Shown: piece after piece, positions 19,075-29,180 of the stretch
Position numbering within the stretch: position 1 is the stretch's first letter
How the letters are laid out: each line of letters opens with the position of its first letter
DNA from: Chloroflexota bacterium
GTDB taxonomy: Bacteria > Chloroflexota > Dehalococcoidia > Tepidiformales > Tepidiformaceae
Length of the DNA: 64,000 bases
Assembly: GCA_026702615.1 (NCBI GenBank)
Contig: JAPPBY010000007.1
Span: 39,712 to 103,711, forward strand
Direction: 5' to 3'
The notes under the pieces: generated by a model
Told to the model about the DNA's origin: nothing
The model's database searches: none
Seen by the model: the letters and a program-made list of their open reading frames with translations, nothing else
Position numbers and translations under genes: made by a program

Positions 19075-20010
19075 GTGACACCACACCTGGCGGTTGAGCT
19101 GGCGCCCGAGCGCAAGACGAACCTGAGCCTTCGCAACCCCGTGATGCCTGCTTCCGGCACGTTCAGCTGGGGGCTGGAGTTCGCGCGACAGTTCGATGTG
19201 AACCAGCTTGGGGCCGTCGTGTCGAAGGGAGTGACGCCGCTGCCGCGGGCGGGTAATCCGCAGCCGCGCGTGGCGGAAACGCCCTCGGGCATGCTGAATT
19301 CGATCGGCCTCCAGAACCTCGGGCCAGACCGCATCATCGCGGAGATGGCTCCGGTCTGGGCAGGCTGGGACGTGCCCGTCATCGTGAACATCGCGGGGGA
19401 ATCGGCGGGGGACTACGGCGACCTGGCGCGAGCTTTCGACGGCGTGCCGGGAGTCGCCGCGCTGGAACTCAACTTCAGCTGCCCGAACGTCGACAACGGC
19501 CTCGACTTCGGCCTGAGCGCGGCCGCGGCGGCGCAGGCGACGCGGGCGGCGGTGCGCTCCTGCGAGCTGCCGGTCATCGTGAAGCTGACGCCGGCGGCGA
19601 CGGACCCCGGGGAGATCGCCAGCGCCTGCGTGGACGAGGGCGCCTCCGCTATCTGCGCCATCAACACGGTTCCGGGACTGGCTATCGACACCGATGCGCG
19701 GAGGCCAGTGCTGCCGCGGGCGAGCGGCGGGCTGAGCGGCCCCGCGATCAAGCCGGTCGCCCTACGGGTCGTGTACGAGGTCGCGCAGGCGGTGCGCGTG
19801 CCGGTCATCGGCTGCGGGGGCATCAGCAGCGGTCGCGACGCGGTCGAGTTCCTCATGGCGGGTGCATCGGCGGTGCAGGTCGGGACGGCTTCGTTCTCGA
19901 ACCCGCGGGCGCCGCTGGACGTGCTGGAGGGGCTGGAGGCATGGCTGGAGGCGCACGAGGTTGCGGACGTCCACGACATCATCGGGTGCGCGCAGCCACT
20001 GCCAGCCTAG
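19075..20010 (+). CDS. pyrD: Dihydroorotate dehydrogenase
   Basis: NPVMPASGTFSWG, LELNFSCPNVDNG, VIGCGGISSGRDAVEFLMAGASAVQVGTA. Confidence 0.95.
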   Translation: MTPHLAVELAPERKTNLSLRNPVMPASGTFSWGLEFARQFDVNQLGAVVSKGVTPLPRAGNPQPRVAETPSGMLNSIGLQNLGPDRIIAEMAPVWAGWDVPVIVNIAGESAGDYGDLARAFDGVPGVAALELNFSCPNVDNGLDFGLSAAAAAQATRAAVRSCELPVIVKLTPAATDPGEIASACVDEGASAICAINTVPGLAIDTDARRPVLPRASGGLSGPAIKPVALRVVYEVAQAVRVPVIGCGGISSGRDAVEFLMAGASAVQVGTASFSNPRAPLDVLEGLEAWLEAHEVADVHDIIGCAQPLPA

Positions 20011-20043
20011 GGCCTGCGGAAGGCGTGCGGTACGCTGGCCGCA

Positions 20044-20120
20044 CGGGGTGTAGCTCAGCCCGGCAGAGCGCGCGGTTTGGGGCCGCGAGGTCCCCGGTTC
20101 AAATCCGGGCACCCCGACCA
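20044..20120 (+). tRNA. tRNA-Pro (anticodon TGG), CCA encoded
   Basis: Acceptor CGGGGTG/CACCCCG, anticodon stem CGCGG-ttTGGgg-CCGCG, T-arm GGTTCAAATCC. Confidence 0.96.
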
Positions 20121-20145
20121 ACACCACCACGAGAGGGGCGCGAGC

Positions 20146-22467
20146 ATGCCGGCAAGAGGCCTCACCGTATGCGCCGCGCTCCTGCTGGGGGTCGGCGCCG
20201 CGGCATCGCTCGCGTGCGGATCCTCCGAACCCGGGGCACCGCCATCGACGCCGACGCCTGAAACCCGGGAGCCTTCCGCCCCCGCCACGCCGACGGCCGC
20301 GACCGCTACGGAAACTGCCACTCCCTCAGCAACGGCAGCACCGGCCGTGGAGCCGCAGGTCAAGGACGAGGCGGCTCTCGCCGCCGAGCTGGCGGAGATC
20401 GCGCTCGCGCCGGTGATCGGGGAGTTCGGGGAGAGCGCGGATGAACTCACGGCGCACGCGTTTCCTCTTGGGCTCCGAGACGACTCGGGCGAGCTCTGGG
20501 CGGTGGTGACGAACGGGCCGCAGCCCTACTACGTGGGAGCGGACGGGAACGGCGTCAACTTCTTCCATTTCGTCGGACTGTACCGGCGCACCAACGACGC
20601 TTCGTGGTCGGACGAGCTGTCGCAGGTGACCCTGGAGACCGCTCCCCAGCGCACGCACACCGTCGAGGTGCTCGACCCGGGTCCGCGGCGAGCGGCGGGC
20701 CCGGGCGCGTTGATCGCGATTCGCGGACAGACCGGAGCGCACGCGGGGACCTTCGACGTGCTTCTCGCAGAGGGAGACTGGCTTGCGACGATGGTCTCGC
20801 ACATCAGCGCGGGACCCGATTCGGGCAGCATCGCCGACCTCGACGGTGACGGCGTCGCCGAGCTCATCTTCAACACGTCGGATCCGTACGTGTTCTGCTA
20901 TGCCTGCGCGGTGGCGGAGCGTCGCGAGCAGATCTACCGCTGGACCGGGGTGGAGTACGAGCAGGTGCCGCTGGAGGCGCCGGATGACCTCGAAGGGGAC
21001 CTGGCGTCACGGGCGGAGCGGGTTGTGCGGTTGGCGGAGGCGAACCTCTGGAGGGACGCAGCGGCACTCGCGATCGAGACCTCGCGCCAGGCCCCCGATC
21101 ACGAGGCGTTACGCTGGCTTTCCACGCTGGTGAACCGGATGGCGGCACTACGCATCGCGTACGCAGGCTCGCCGGGTCAGCCGCTGCTGACAAACGTGCT
21201 GGCCGGCGAGTACGGCGCGGCATTCACATTGATGCGGGGGCTCACGCCAGCGGAGGCGTTCGCGCTCAACGGACCGCTGATCGGTGGAACCGCAGCGGAG
21301 ACCGCCCTGCCGACGATGGTCTCGTACCTGCTGTTCTATGCGGACGAGGCGCTGAAGGTCCGGAATGACGACCCCGCCATCCACGCGGTTCGGGCACTGG
21401 GCCAGGTGCTCGCTTCGCCGGAGGAGCTGAGCCGGGCGCAGTCGTCGATCGGGCGGGCCCTTCGGCTGGCGCCCGACGACACGTTCCTGCAGCAGGCGAA
21501 GGCGTACCTGGAATCCATCGAGGTCGCGCCCGGCCTTCCCCCGGACGCACCGGACCCGGAGACGTTGCTCGACGCGCCCGACGCCTCGTACTTCGAGCAG
21601 TACACGCTGGGCACGGGGGACCGCGGGCGGGCGGTGCGGGCACTGCACCAGCGGCTCGCGCGGGTACCCTCGCTCGGGTTCCGGTATCCGGGGCGCTACT
21701 ACGACGTCTACGACGAGGCGACGCGAGAAGCTGTCTTGAAGCTACAGGTGGAAGCGGAGCTGCCCCCGACAGGGGTCGTCGATGGGCCGACCTGGAACGC
21801 GTTGGAGCAGCTGGTGGAAGCGAGCCAGCAACCGAAGGATGTCGCTCCGTCCAGCCCTCCGCCTACCGTGACGCATCCCGCGCACGGCGCGGCGGGGGAG
21901 CCGGTCATCTACCTCACGTTCGACGACGGTCCCCACCCGACCTGGACGCCACAGGTGCTGGATGTGCTCGCACGGCACGGCGCGACGGCGACCTTCTTCG
22001 TGCTGGGGCAGAACGTGCTGGCCTACCCGGAGTTGGCGGCGCGCCTGGTAGAGGAGGGACACGATCCCGAGAATCACACGTTCGACCATGCCTCGCTCGA
22101 CAAGGTGGACCGGGAGACGTTCATCGCCGAGGTTCGGGACACCGACCGGGCGATCCACGAGGCGGCAGGCGAACGGGCCGACCCGATCGCGTGCCTGCGG
22201 CCCCCGTACGGCGCCTACGACGCCCAGACGGGCACACTCGCGGCGGAGCTGGGGAAGACGCTCACGCTCTGGACCGTCGACCCCCAGGACTGGCGCAGGC
22301 CGGGCGCGGACCAGATCGCCGAGCACTTGCTCGCGCACGCTCGCCCGGGAGCGATTCTGCTGATGCACGACGGGGGAGGGGAGCGCTCGCAGACGGTCGC
22401 GGCGCTCGACCGGGTGCTCGGGGAACTCTCGGCGCGCGGGTTCACGTTCGCGCTGCTGTGCCAGTAA
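20146..22467 (+). CDS. Lipoprotein with peptidoglycan-binding and polysaccharide deacetylase domains
   Basis: Lipobox ASLAC; VRALHQRLA...FRYPGRYYDVYDEATREAVLKLQ (PG_binding_1); YLTFDDGPHPTWTPQVLDVLARHGATATFFVLG (NodB). Confidence 0.88.
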   Translation: MPARGLTVCAALLLGVGAAASLACGSSEPGAPPSTPTPETREPSAPATPTAATATETATPSATAAPAVEPQVKDEAALAAELAEIALAPVIGEFGESADELTAHAFPLGLRDDSGELWAVVTNGPQPYYVGADGNGVNFFHFVGLYRRTNDASWSDELSQVTLETAPQRTHTVEVLDPGPRRAAGPGALIAIRGQTGAHAGTFDVLLAEGDWLATMVSHISAGPDSGSIADLDGDGVAELIFNTSDPYVFCYACAVAERREQIYRWTGVEYEQVPLEAPDDLEGDLASRAERVVRLAEANLWRDAAALAIETSRQAPDHEALRWLSTLVNRMAALRIAYAGSPGQPLLTNVLAGEYGAAFTLMRGLTPAEAFALNGPLIGGTAAETALPTMVSYLLFYADEALKVRNDDPAIHAVRALGQVLASPEELSRAQSSIGRALRLAPDDTFLQQAKAYLESIEVAPGLPPDAPDPETLLDAPDASYFEQYTLGTGDRGRAVRALHQRLARVPSLGFRYPGRYYDVYDEATREAVLKLQVEAELPPTGVVDGPTWNALEQLVEASQQPKDVAPSSPPPTVTHPAHGAAGEPVIYLTFDDGPHPTWTPQVLDVLARHGATATFFVLGQNVLAYPELAARLVEEGHDPENHTFDHASLDKVDRETFIAEVRDTDRAIHEAAGERADPIACLRPPYGAYDAQTGTLAAELGKTLTLWTVDPQDWRRPGADQIAEHLLAHARPGAILLMHDGGGERSQTVAALDRVLGELSARGFTFALLCQ

Positions 22468-22533
22468 GGCTCCTTCGCTGGCGGCCCAGAACAGGGCTGC
22501 TACCATGACCGGAGCCCGCACGGAGCACCACTT

Positions 22534-22971
22534 GTGAGCGACGACTTTGGCATCGACCTGGACGAGGTGCGCCGCGTCATCGAGGACTCGGAAGTGCTGA
22601 TCATCCGACTCGAGACGGTGGGCAGCCGCGTACTCGTCGACTTCCGCAGCACCGCCACAGAACCTCCCTACATCTCGCGCGTTCCGCGGGTGAACTCAGT
22701 GGAGGAACGGGTACGGGCGGTGAAGGAACTACGACCCGCGTTCCCCTACCCGGAGAAGCTGATGTCATTCGCGTGGCCACGTCGCGTCAGCGTTATCGGG
22801 GAGTCCGGGCTATGGGATGTGGTGCGGGGGCGGATGGAAGCGATTGGGGGCGAGGCGGCGGGGGAGGAGGCGGTGCGCGTTCACCGCGAGCTGCTCGACG
22901 AGGAGCGGCGCGAGGTGCTGGCGGCGGTGCGCGGGGGTGAAGGCATGCGCACCATCTGGCAGCGCGAATGA
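22534..22971 (+). CDS. Conserved hypothetical protein
   Basis: Intact 145-aa ORF between flanking genes, 4-bp overlap with ltaE. Confidence 0.6.
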   Translation: MSDDFGIDLDEVRRVIEDSEVLIIRLETVGSRVLVDFRSTATEPPYISRVPRVNSVEERVRAVKELRPAFPYPEKLMSFAWPRRVSVIGESGLWDVVRGRMEAIGGEAAGEEAVRVHRELLDEERREVLAAVRGGEGMRTIWQRE

Positions 22972-24005
22972 GCGACAAGCGTCCCATCGACCTGCGCAGC
23001 GACACGGTGACGCAGCCGGACGCCGCGATGCGTCGCGCCATGGCCGAGGCGGAGGTCGGGGACGACGTCTTCGGTGACGACCCGAGCGTGAACCGGCTCG
23101 AGGCGATGGCGGCCGAACGCGTGGGCAAGGAAGCAGCCGTCTACGTACCAAGCGGCACGATGGCGAACCTCGTGGCGGTTCTGAGCCACACACGCCCCAC
23201 GGACGAGGTGCTCCTCGGTAGCCAGTCGCACATCTTCAACGCCGAGGTCGCGGGGTCGGCGCGTATCGGCGGGGTGCAGCTGCGCCCGCTGCCGAACGAC
23301 GCCGGGGGTGGGCTCGACGAGGGTGATGTGGAGGCGGCGATCCGGGAGCCGAACCTCCACACGCCGCGAACCGCCCTGCTCTGCCTGGAGAACACGCACA
23401 ACAGCTGCGGGGGGCAGGTCCTCCCGGCAGCGAAGACGGAGGCGCTGGCCGCCATCGCGCGCGAAGCGGGGGCGGCCGTGCACCTGGACGGGGCGCGCAT
23501 CTTCAACGCCGAGGTCGCGAGCGAAACACCGGCAGCAGAGCTGGCCGCGGCTGCCGATTCGGTCTCGTTCTGCCTCTCGAAGGGGCTGGCGTGTCCGGTG
23601 GGGTCTGTGCTCTGCGGCCCGAGCGAGCTGATCGACCGGGCGCGGCGGGAGCGGAAGATGCTGGGTGGGGGGATGCGACAGGCGGGGGTGCTCGCCGCGG
23701 CGGGAATCCACGCGCTGGAGCACAACATCGAGCGGCTCGCGGAGGATCACGCGAACGCGCGCACACTGGCGGAAGGGCTGGGGCGGCTGGGGCCCTTCGC
23801 CGTTGAGACGCCGGCAACGAACATCGTCATCCTGCGGGTCCTCGAGGGGACGCGGGAGGGGTGGCTGGCGTCGTTCGCGGAGCAGGGCGTGCGGGCGGTG
23901 CCGTTCGGCGCCGGACGCATCCGCATGGTCACGCACAAGGATGTCGATGCGGCCGCCATCGACGAGGCGCTGCGACGCATCGAGCAGGCGGTGGCGGCGG
24001 CGTGA
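22968..24005 (+). CDS. ltaE: Threonine aldolase family enzyme
   Basis: IDLRSDTVTQPDAAMRRAMAEAEVGDDVFGDDPSVNRLE, LSKGLACPVGSVLCG. Confidence 0.93.
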   Translation: MSDKRPIDLRSDTVTQPDAAMRRAMAEAEVGDDVFGDDPSVNRLEAMAAERVGKEAAVYVPSGTMANLVAVLSHTRPTDEVLLGSQSHIFNAEVAGSARIGGVQLRPLPNDAGGGLDEGDVEAAIREPNLHTPRTALLCLENTHNSCGGQVLPAAKTEALAAIAREAGAAVHLDGARIFNAEVASETPAAELAAAADSVSFCLSKGLACPVGSVLCGPSELIDRARRERKMLGGGMRQAGVLAAAGIHALEHNIERLAEDHANARTLAEGLGRLGPFAVETPATNIVILRVLEGTREGWLASFAEQGVRAVPFGAGRIRMVTHKDVDAAAIDEALRRIEQAVAAA

Positions 24006-24784
24006 GGCGCCGGCTGGGGTTGGCCGTGGCGGCGCTGGCAGGCGCGGCGCTTCTCGCGTGCGGCAGCGAACCGATCGAGTCGCACGCGCCGGTGTTCACG
24101 GAGGCGCCGTGGACTGGACCTGAACGGCTCCACTACAACCTCACGCAACGAGACAACCTGGAAGGGACGTGCGTGCTGGAGACGAATCCGGAGGTCTCGC
24201 CCGGAGTCACGGAGGTGCGGCGGCTCTGTCGCGATGCCGAAGAGGGTCGCTACGAGGACAACGGTTCCGCGCTCGTGGACTCGGCCACGCTGCGGCCGTT
24301 CTCGTCGCTGCGGGTCGTGCTCGACCTGGAGGAGGGGAACGCTCGCCACTTCGCCACCACCTACCTGCCGGATGAACGGATCGTGCGGTTCGACTCGAAG
24401 CAGTTCGAGGCAGGCGGAGAGGAGCCGAGTGAGACGCTCTCGGCGGAACGGGAGCTCCCGGACCCGATCGAGGGGGTGCCGGATCCAGCGTGGTACGACG
24501 ACGAGGAACTGCTCTGGCTGGTGCGGGGAATCCCGCTGCGGGAAGGGTTCGAGGGGTCGTTCACGAACGTGAATGCCTCGACGGGGCGGGTGTTTTCGGC
24601 GGATGTCACGGTGCTGGAGCGGGAAGAAGTGGAGGTTCCGGCGGGCTCATTCCAGACGTGGAGGGTCAGGATCGAGACGAGCACGGTGACGCAGCTGATC
24701 TGGCTGGAGGTGGATGCTCCGCACCGCGTCGTGAGGGCAAGGATCGAACGCCTGACGTATGAGCTGACGGCCATCGAGGAGTAG
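24002..24784 (+). CDS. Lipoprotein of unknown function
   Basis: GTG at 24002; signal RRRLGLAVAALAGAALLAC with lipobox; 4-bp overlap with ltaE. Confidence 0.7.
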   Translation: MRRRLGLAVAALAGAALLACGSEPIESHAPVFTEAPWTGPERLHYNLTQRDNLEGTCVLETNPEVSPGVTEVRRLCRDAEEGRYEDNGSALVDSATLRPFSSLRVVLDLEEGNARHFATTYLPDERIVRFDSKQFEAGGEEPSETLSAERELPDPIEGVPDPAWYDDEELLWLVRGIPLREGFEGSFTNVNASTGRVFSADVTVLEREEVEVPAGSFQTWRVRIETSTVTQLIWLEVDAPHRVVRARIERLTYELTAIEE

Positions 24785-24786
24785 CG

Positions 24787-24880
24787 GCGGGGGCAAAACC
24801 CCCTTTCGTTTGGGGCGCAATGCCGGAGTTCCAGGGAGGCTCCCCGTGACCCTCCGGCGGGCGCCGGGAGCTTCTCGCCA
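24787..24880 (+). ncRNA. Candidate structured RNA (hairpin-rich untranslated region)
   Basis: GGGGGCAAAACCCCC hairpin, alternative CCCC-tttcgttt-GGGG, then GCCGGAG...CTCCGGC 7-bp stem, all between two ORFs. Confidence 0.35.
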
Positions 24881-24910
24881 GAACTCATGAATTTATGTCT
24901 CTCGATTCTC

Positions 24911-24939
24911 TTGACACCCCCCACCAGCATCCTAGTATG
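24911..24939 (+). promoter_or_regulatory. Candidate sigma70-type promoter TTGACA-N17-TAGTAT
   Basis: -35 24911-24916, -10 24934-24939, upstream of response regulator. Confidence 0.65.
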
Positions 24940-24968
24940 CGCGAGCCACCCGAAAACGTGAGATTGAA

Positions 24969-25643
24969 TTGCCTGTCGTAGTTTCCGTCAGCCGTGACCC
25001 CCGGATGCGAGAGGCACTCCATACCTACCTCCGCGAGCGGGGGTACGAGGTGGCAACGTATCCCAACTACGACGTGTTGATGGCCCAACTCGACCCCTTC
25101 GCGCCATCTGCGCTGGTGGTCGATGTTCAGGGCGTGCCGCGGGGCGAGCCAGGCTCCCGCTTCACGCAGTTCAGCCAATGGCTGGCGCGCACGTACCAGG
25201 ACCGGGAGACGCCCTCGTTGGTGTACATGCTGCGAAAAGGTTCGCGGCGACCGCACTTCCACGTTCCCGGCCCCGTGATCAAGAAGCCGTTCCCGCTGGA
25301 GAAACTGGGCGAGACGCTCCGGAGCATGCTCGGAGACCCAACGCGCACCGCGCGGGCGCCCTTCGAGGTCGAGACGGACACCAACACCCTCAAGGGGACC
25401 GAGGGGGCCGAGCATCTGACCAACATCGAAGCAAACCTGCTCGCGTACCTGATGGCGCACGAAGGGGAAATCCTCCACCCCCGCACGCTGCTGGCCGAGG
25501 TCTGGCAGTACCACGACGACGCCGGAGCGAACACGCTCGTGCGCGCCCATGTGAGCAATTTGCGACGCAAGATGCGGGCGGTGCTTGGCAGCGACGAGCA
25601 GCTTGAGACGATCCGTGGCAAGGGCTACCGATTCGTCGCCTGA
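24969..25643 (+). CDS. Orphan OmpR-like response regulator with atypical receiver
   Basis: C-terminal winged helix LLAEVWQYHDDAGANTLVRAHVSNLRRKM...IRGKGYRFVA; receiver-like N-terminus with D (VVDV) and K (PVIKKPF); TTG start. Confidence 0.85.
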   Translation: MPVVVSVSRDPRMREALHTYLRERGYEVATYPNYDVLMAQLDPFAPSALVVDVQGVPRGEPGSRFTQFSQWLARTYQDRETPSLVYMLRKGSRRPHFHVPGPVIKKPFPLEKLGETLRSMLGDPTRTARAPFEVETDTNTLKGTEGAEHLTNIEANLLAYLMAHEGEILHPRTLLAEVWQYHDDAGANTLVRAHVSNLRRKMRAVLGSDEQLETIRGKGYRFVA

Positions 25644-25671
25644 CGCGCCTCCCCTCTGACCCCGAGCTCCC

Positions 25672-28047
25672 GTGACCCTCCCCTTCCTCGCTGCCGCGTG
25701 GCTCCTGGGCTTCGCGGTTGTTGGCGTGTGGGATGCGCCCGTGTGGGTGGCGGGAGCATGGTTCGCCGCCGCTGCGCCGGGTGCGTGGGCACTGCGGGGG
25801 CGGGGAGCAGCGGCACTGCTGGGAGCAGCCGCGGTGCTGGCTCTCCTCGGGGCCTGGCGCTTTGAGGTCTGGGCGAGTGAACCGCTGCCGGACCTCGCAC
25901 GCTCGGTCGGCGCGGAGGTGACGCTTCAAGGGCATATCGACTCCGAGCCGGACCCGGGCCTGACGACGAATCGCTACCACGTCCGGGTGGAGCGCGTGGA
26001 AGATGGCGGGGGATGGCGCGAGACGGATGGTCGCGCGCTGATCACGGTGCGTCAGACCAACGATCTGGGGTACGGGACGCCCGTCCGGCTTTCGGGGAGG
26101 CTGGAGGCACCGCCCGAACTCGAGGCGTTCGACTACCGCGCCTTCCTCGCTCGCCGGGACGTCGTCGGGACGATGAGCTTCCCGCGGGTGGAGTGGACCG
26201 GGGAGGGGCCGCGCGGCAGTCCGCGCGTGCTCGCAGCGGAGATGCGGCTGCGGTTGGAACGCTCGATGCAGGCGGCGCTGCCCGAGCCGGCGGCCGCGCT
26301 CGGATCCGGCATCGTGATGGGCCGCGACGGGACGATGCCGCGTGAGCTCACGGAGGCGTTTCGGGAGACGGGGCTGGCGCACTTCGTCGCCGTCTCGGGC
26401 TCGAATATCGCACTGGTGACGGCGCTCGCGTTCCTGCTGTTCGTCCCGCTCGTGGGCCGCAACTGGGCCACCCTGCCGGCGACCGCATCGCTCGTGCTGT
26501 ACGTGTTCCTCGCGGGGGCGGAGGAGACGGTCGTGCGGGCGGGAATCATGGCGCTCATCGTGCTCGTCGGGTTCTGGCTGGGGCGGCCGCGCAGCAGCCT
26601 CGCGGCGCTGGCGGCGGCGGCTATCGTGATGACGGCAGCGCAGCCCCGGCTGGCGCTGGAGGCGGGGTTCCAGCTGAGCGTGGCCTCGACCGCCGGGCTC
26701 ATCGTGTTCGGTCCGTGGATCCGATGCGGGCTGGCGTGGGCGGCGGCGCGGATGGGGGCCGCGGGCGTCGTTCCCAACGTGCTGCTCGAGGTGGCGTCGC
26801 TGTCGCTGGCCGCGTGGGTCGCCGCGCTCCCGATCATCTGGGTGACGTTCGGGCAGGTCTCGCTGATCGGGCCGCTGGTGAACATCCCGACCGTGCCCGT
26901 ATTCGCGATCGCGTTCTGGCTGAGCGGGGCGGCGGCGATCGCGGGGGCGGTGTGGGAGCCGGCGGGGTGGGCCGTGGGGCTCGTCGCGTACTACCCGCTG
27001 GCGTTCATCATCTGGATGGCGGAGGCGGGGGCGAGCCTACCGCGAGCGGCGGTCACCGTGCCCCGCTTCGGGGCGGAGGCGGCCCTCTTCGCGACCGTGG
27101 CGCTTGGCGCCCTCGCGTGGCCCGCCTATCGCTACCTCGCGCCGAGACTCGCGGACCGGGAGCCACGAAGGGATGTCGTCCGGACTGTGCGCGCGGCGGC
27201 CCTGGCGAGCGGCGCGGGAGCGCTGCTGGCGGCGATCGTCGCGGTCAGCGTCTGGCCTGCGGGCGGGCCAGGAACGCTGCAGGTGACCGTGCTGGACGTC
27301 GGGCAGGGGGACGCCATCCTCGTGACGACGCCGAACGGGGAGCGGGTGGTGGTGGATGGCGGTCCGAGCGGCATCGTGCTGGCGCGTGAGCTCAGCGACG
27401 TGCTCCCGCACTGGCAGCGGGAGATCGCGGCGGTGGTGCTGACCCACGCCGACGCGGACCACGTCGGGGGGCTGCCGGCCGTGCTGGAGCGCTTCGACGT
27501 GCGGCAGGTGTACGACAACGGGGAGCCTCGAGATACGGCGGTCTTCGCGAGCTACGAGGCGGCAGCGGGAACGCGTCAGACGCTGCGCCGCGGGGACGTG
27601 TTCGAGGTCGATGGGGTGCGTTTCGAGACGCTGTGGCCGCCGCCCGGGGTGCTCGAGGGGCCGCGGAACAGGTGGTCGGTGGTGCTGCGGGTCACCTACG
27701 GCGAGGCCACCGTCCTGCTGACCGGTGACATCAAGGAGGGGGCGCAGCGCGCCCTCCTCGCCTCCGCGAACCTCGGAGCGCACGTGCTCAAGGTTCCCCA
27801 CCACGGCGCCAGCACCAACGCGGACGGGTTCTTCGACGCCACGGGGGCGTGGGTCACGGTCATCTCGGCGGGCGCGGGGAACCGGTTCGGGCACCCGACC
27901 GACGACACGCTCGTGGACCTTGAAGGACGTGCGGTGCTTCGCACCGACGTGCACGGGCGCGTGACGATCGTGAGCGACGGGGAGAGCATCACGGTGCGGG
28001 CCGAGCGGTGGGTTGCGAGCTTTGCGCCTGCCGAGGGGGAGGGGTAG
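25672..28047 (+). CDS. comEC: ComEC/Rec2 DNA uptake channel protein
   Basis: [20 protein letters not shown] competence motif; C-terminal metallo-beta-lactamase [12 protein letters not shown]...[11 protein letters not shown]. Confidence 0.93.
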   Translation: MTLPFLAAAWLLGFAVVGVWDAPVWVAGAWFAAAAPGAWALRGRGAAALLGAAAVLALLGAWRFEVWASEPLPDLARSVGAEVTLQGHIDSEPDPGLTTNRYHVRVERVEDGGGWRETDGRALITVRQTNDLGYGTPVRLSGRLEAPPELEAFDYRAFLARRDVVGTMSFPRVEWTGEGPRGSPRVLAAEMRLRLERSMQAALPEPAAALGSGIVMGRDGTMPRELTEAFRETGLAHFVAVSGSNIALVTALAFLLFVPLVGRNWATLPATASLVLYVFLAGAEETVVRAGIMALIVLVGFWLGRPRSSLAALAAAAIVMTAAQPRLALEAGFQLSVASTAGLIVFGPWIRCGLAWAAARMGAAGVVPNVLLEVASLSLAAWVAALPIIWVTFGQVSLIGPLVNIPTVPVFAIAFWLSGAAAIAGAVWEPAGWAVGLVAYYPLAFIIWMAEAGASLPRAAVTVPRFGAEAALFATVALGALAWPAYRYLAPRLADREPRRDVVRTVRAAALASGAGALLAAIVAVSVWPAGGPGTLQVTVLDVGQGDAILVTTPNGERVVVDGGPSGIVLARELSDVLPHWQREIAAVVLTHADADHVGGLPAVLERFDVRQVYDNGEPRDTAVFASYEAAAGTRQTLRRGDVFEVDGVRFETLWPPPGVLEGPRNRWSVVLRVTYGEATVLLTGDIKEGAQRALLASANLGAHVLKVPHHGASTNADGFFDATGAWVTVISAGAGNRFGHPTDDTLVDLEGRAVLRTDVHGRVTIVSDGESITVRAERWVASFAPAEGEG

Positions 28048-28060
28048 CGTAGCTAACCCC

Positions 28061-28792
28061 ATGCCAGCACGAGTCGACGGCCGCCAGGCCCACGAACTGC
28101 GCCCCATCACGATCGAAACGGGCTACCAGGAGTTCGCCGAGGGAAGCTGCCTCATCAGCTTCGGGAAGACCCGCGTGCTCTGCGCAGCGAGCGTCGCCGA
28201 GCGACAGCCGGGGTGGCTGCGGAACACGCAGAGCGGCTGGGTGACGGCCGAGTACTCAATGCTGCCGCGTTCGACCTCGACGCGGACGCAGCGCGAGGTG
28301 GAACGTGGCCGTCCGGGCGGGCGCACCCAGGAGATCCAGCGGCTGATCGGCCGCTCCCTGCGCGCCGCCGTCGACCTCGACCTGCTGGGGCCTCGGACGA
28401 TCACCGTGGACTGCGACGTGCTGCAGGCGGACGGAGGCACGCGGACGGCATCGGTCACAGGCGGTTTCGTCGCGCTGCGGCTGGCGGCGGAGAAGCTAGC
28501 GCTGGCCAACCTCATCCCCCCGGAAACGATCACGACCCAGGTAGCGGCGGTGTCGGCGGGGATCGTGGCGGGAACGCCGGTGCTCGACCTCTGCTACGAG
28601 GAGGACTCGGCGGCGGAGGTCGACTTCAACGTGGTGATGACGGGCGAGGACGCGTTCGTGGAAGTGCAGGGGACCGCGGAGGGGAAGCCGTTCGACGGGG
28701 CATCGCTGGATGCGCTCGTGGAGCTGGCCCGGGGCGGCATCGCGGAGTTGTTCGAGCACCAGCGCGAGGCGCTGCGGGCAGCTCAGACGTAG
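28061..28792 (+). CDS. rph: Ribonuclease PH
   Basis: [54 protein letters not shown]. Confidence 0.96.
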   Translation: MPARVDGRQAHELRPITIETGYQEFAEGSCLISFGKTRVLCAASVAERQPGWLRNTQSGWVTAEYSMLPRSTSTRTQREVERGRPGGRTQEIQRLIGRSLRAAVDLDLLGPRTITVDCDVLQADGGTRTASVTGGFVALRLAAEKLALANLIPPETITTQVAAVSAGIVAGTPVLDLCYEEDSAAEVDFNVVMTGEDAFVEVQGTAEGKPFDGASLDALVELARGGIAELFEHQREALRAAQT

Positions 28793-29115
28793 GGTCCGAG
28801 GTGCGTCCCGCCGACGATGTGGAGATGCCCGTGTTCCTGACTCTGCATGGCCTCGAAGCCGAAGTTGGAGAGCAGGCGGAAGCCGTCGGGGCAGGCCTCG
28901 GCGCCGATTTTGGCGGCGATACGGCCCACCGCCTCAATGCCGTCATCCCAGAGCTCGGCCTGGGTTCGGTGCTCTTTCGTCATGGCGAGGAGCATGACGG
29001 GGACCCAGCGAAGCACGTTCTGGATGACGATGACCTCGTCGTCCTCGTAGATGACGTTCGCAGGCTCGGTTCCGGCGACGATGTTGCAGAAAACGCAGTA
29101 CGGGGCACGCTTCAT
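28783..29115 (-). CDS. HIT family hydrolase
   Basis: [40 protein letters not shown] histidine-triad motif. Confidence 0.92.
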   Translation of the reverse strand: MKRAPYCVFCNIVAGTEPANVIYEDDEVIVIQNVLRWVPVMLLAMTKEHRTQAELWDDGIEAVGRIAAKIGAEACPDGFRLLSNFGFEAMQSQEHGHLHIVGGTHLGPYV

Positions 29116-29180
29116 GGCGGGAATCCGATTCTACAGGGCGGTACCGTAACCACGATGACAGCGCTCGCGGGGGTTGGACG

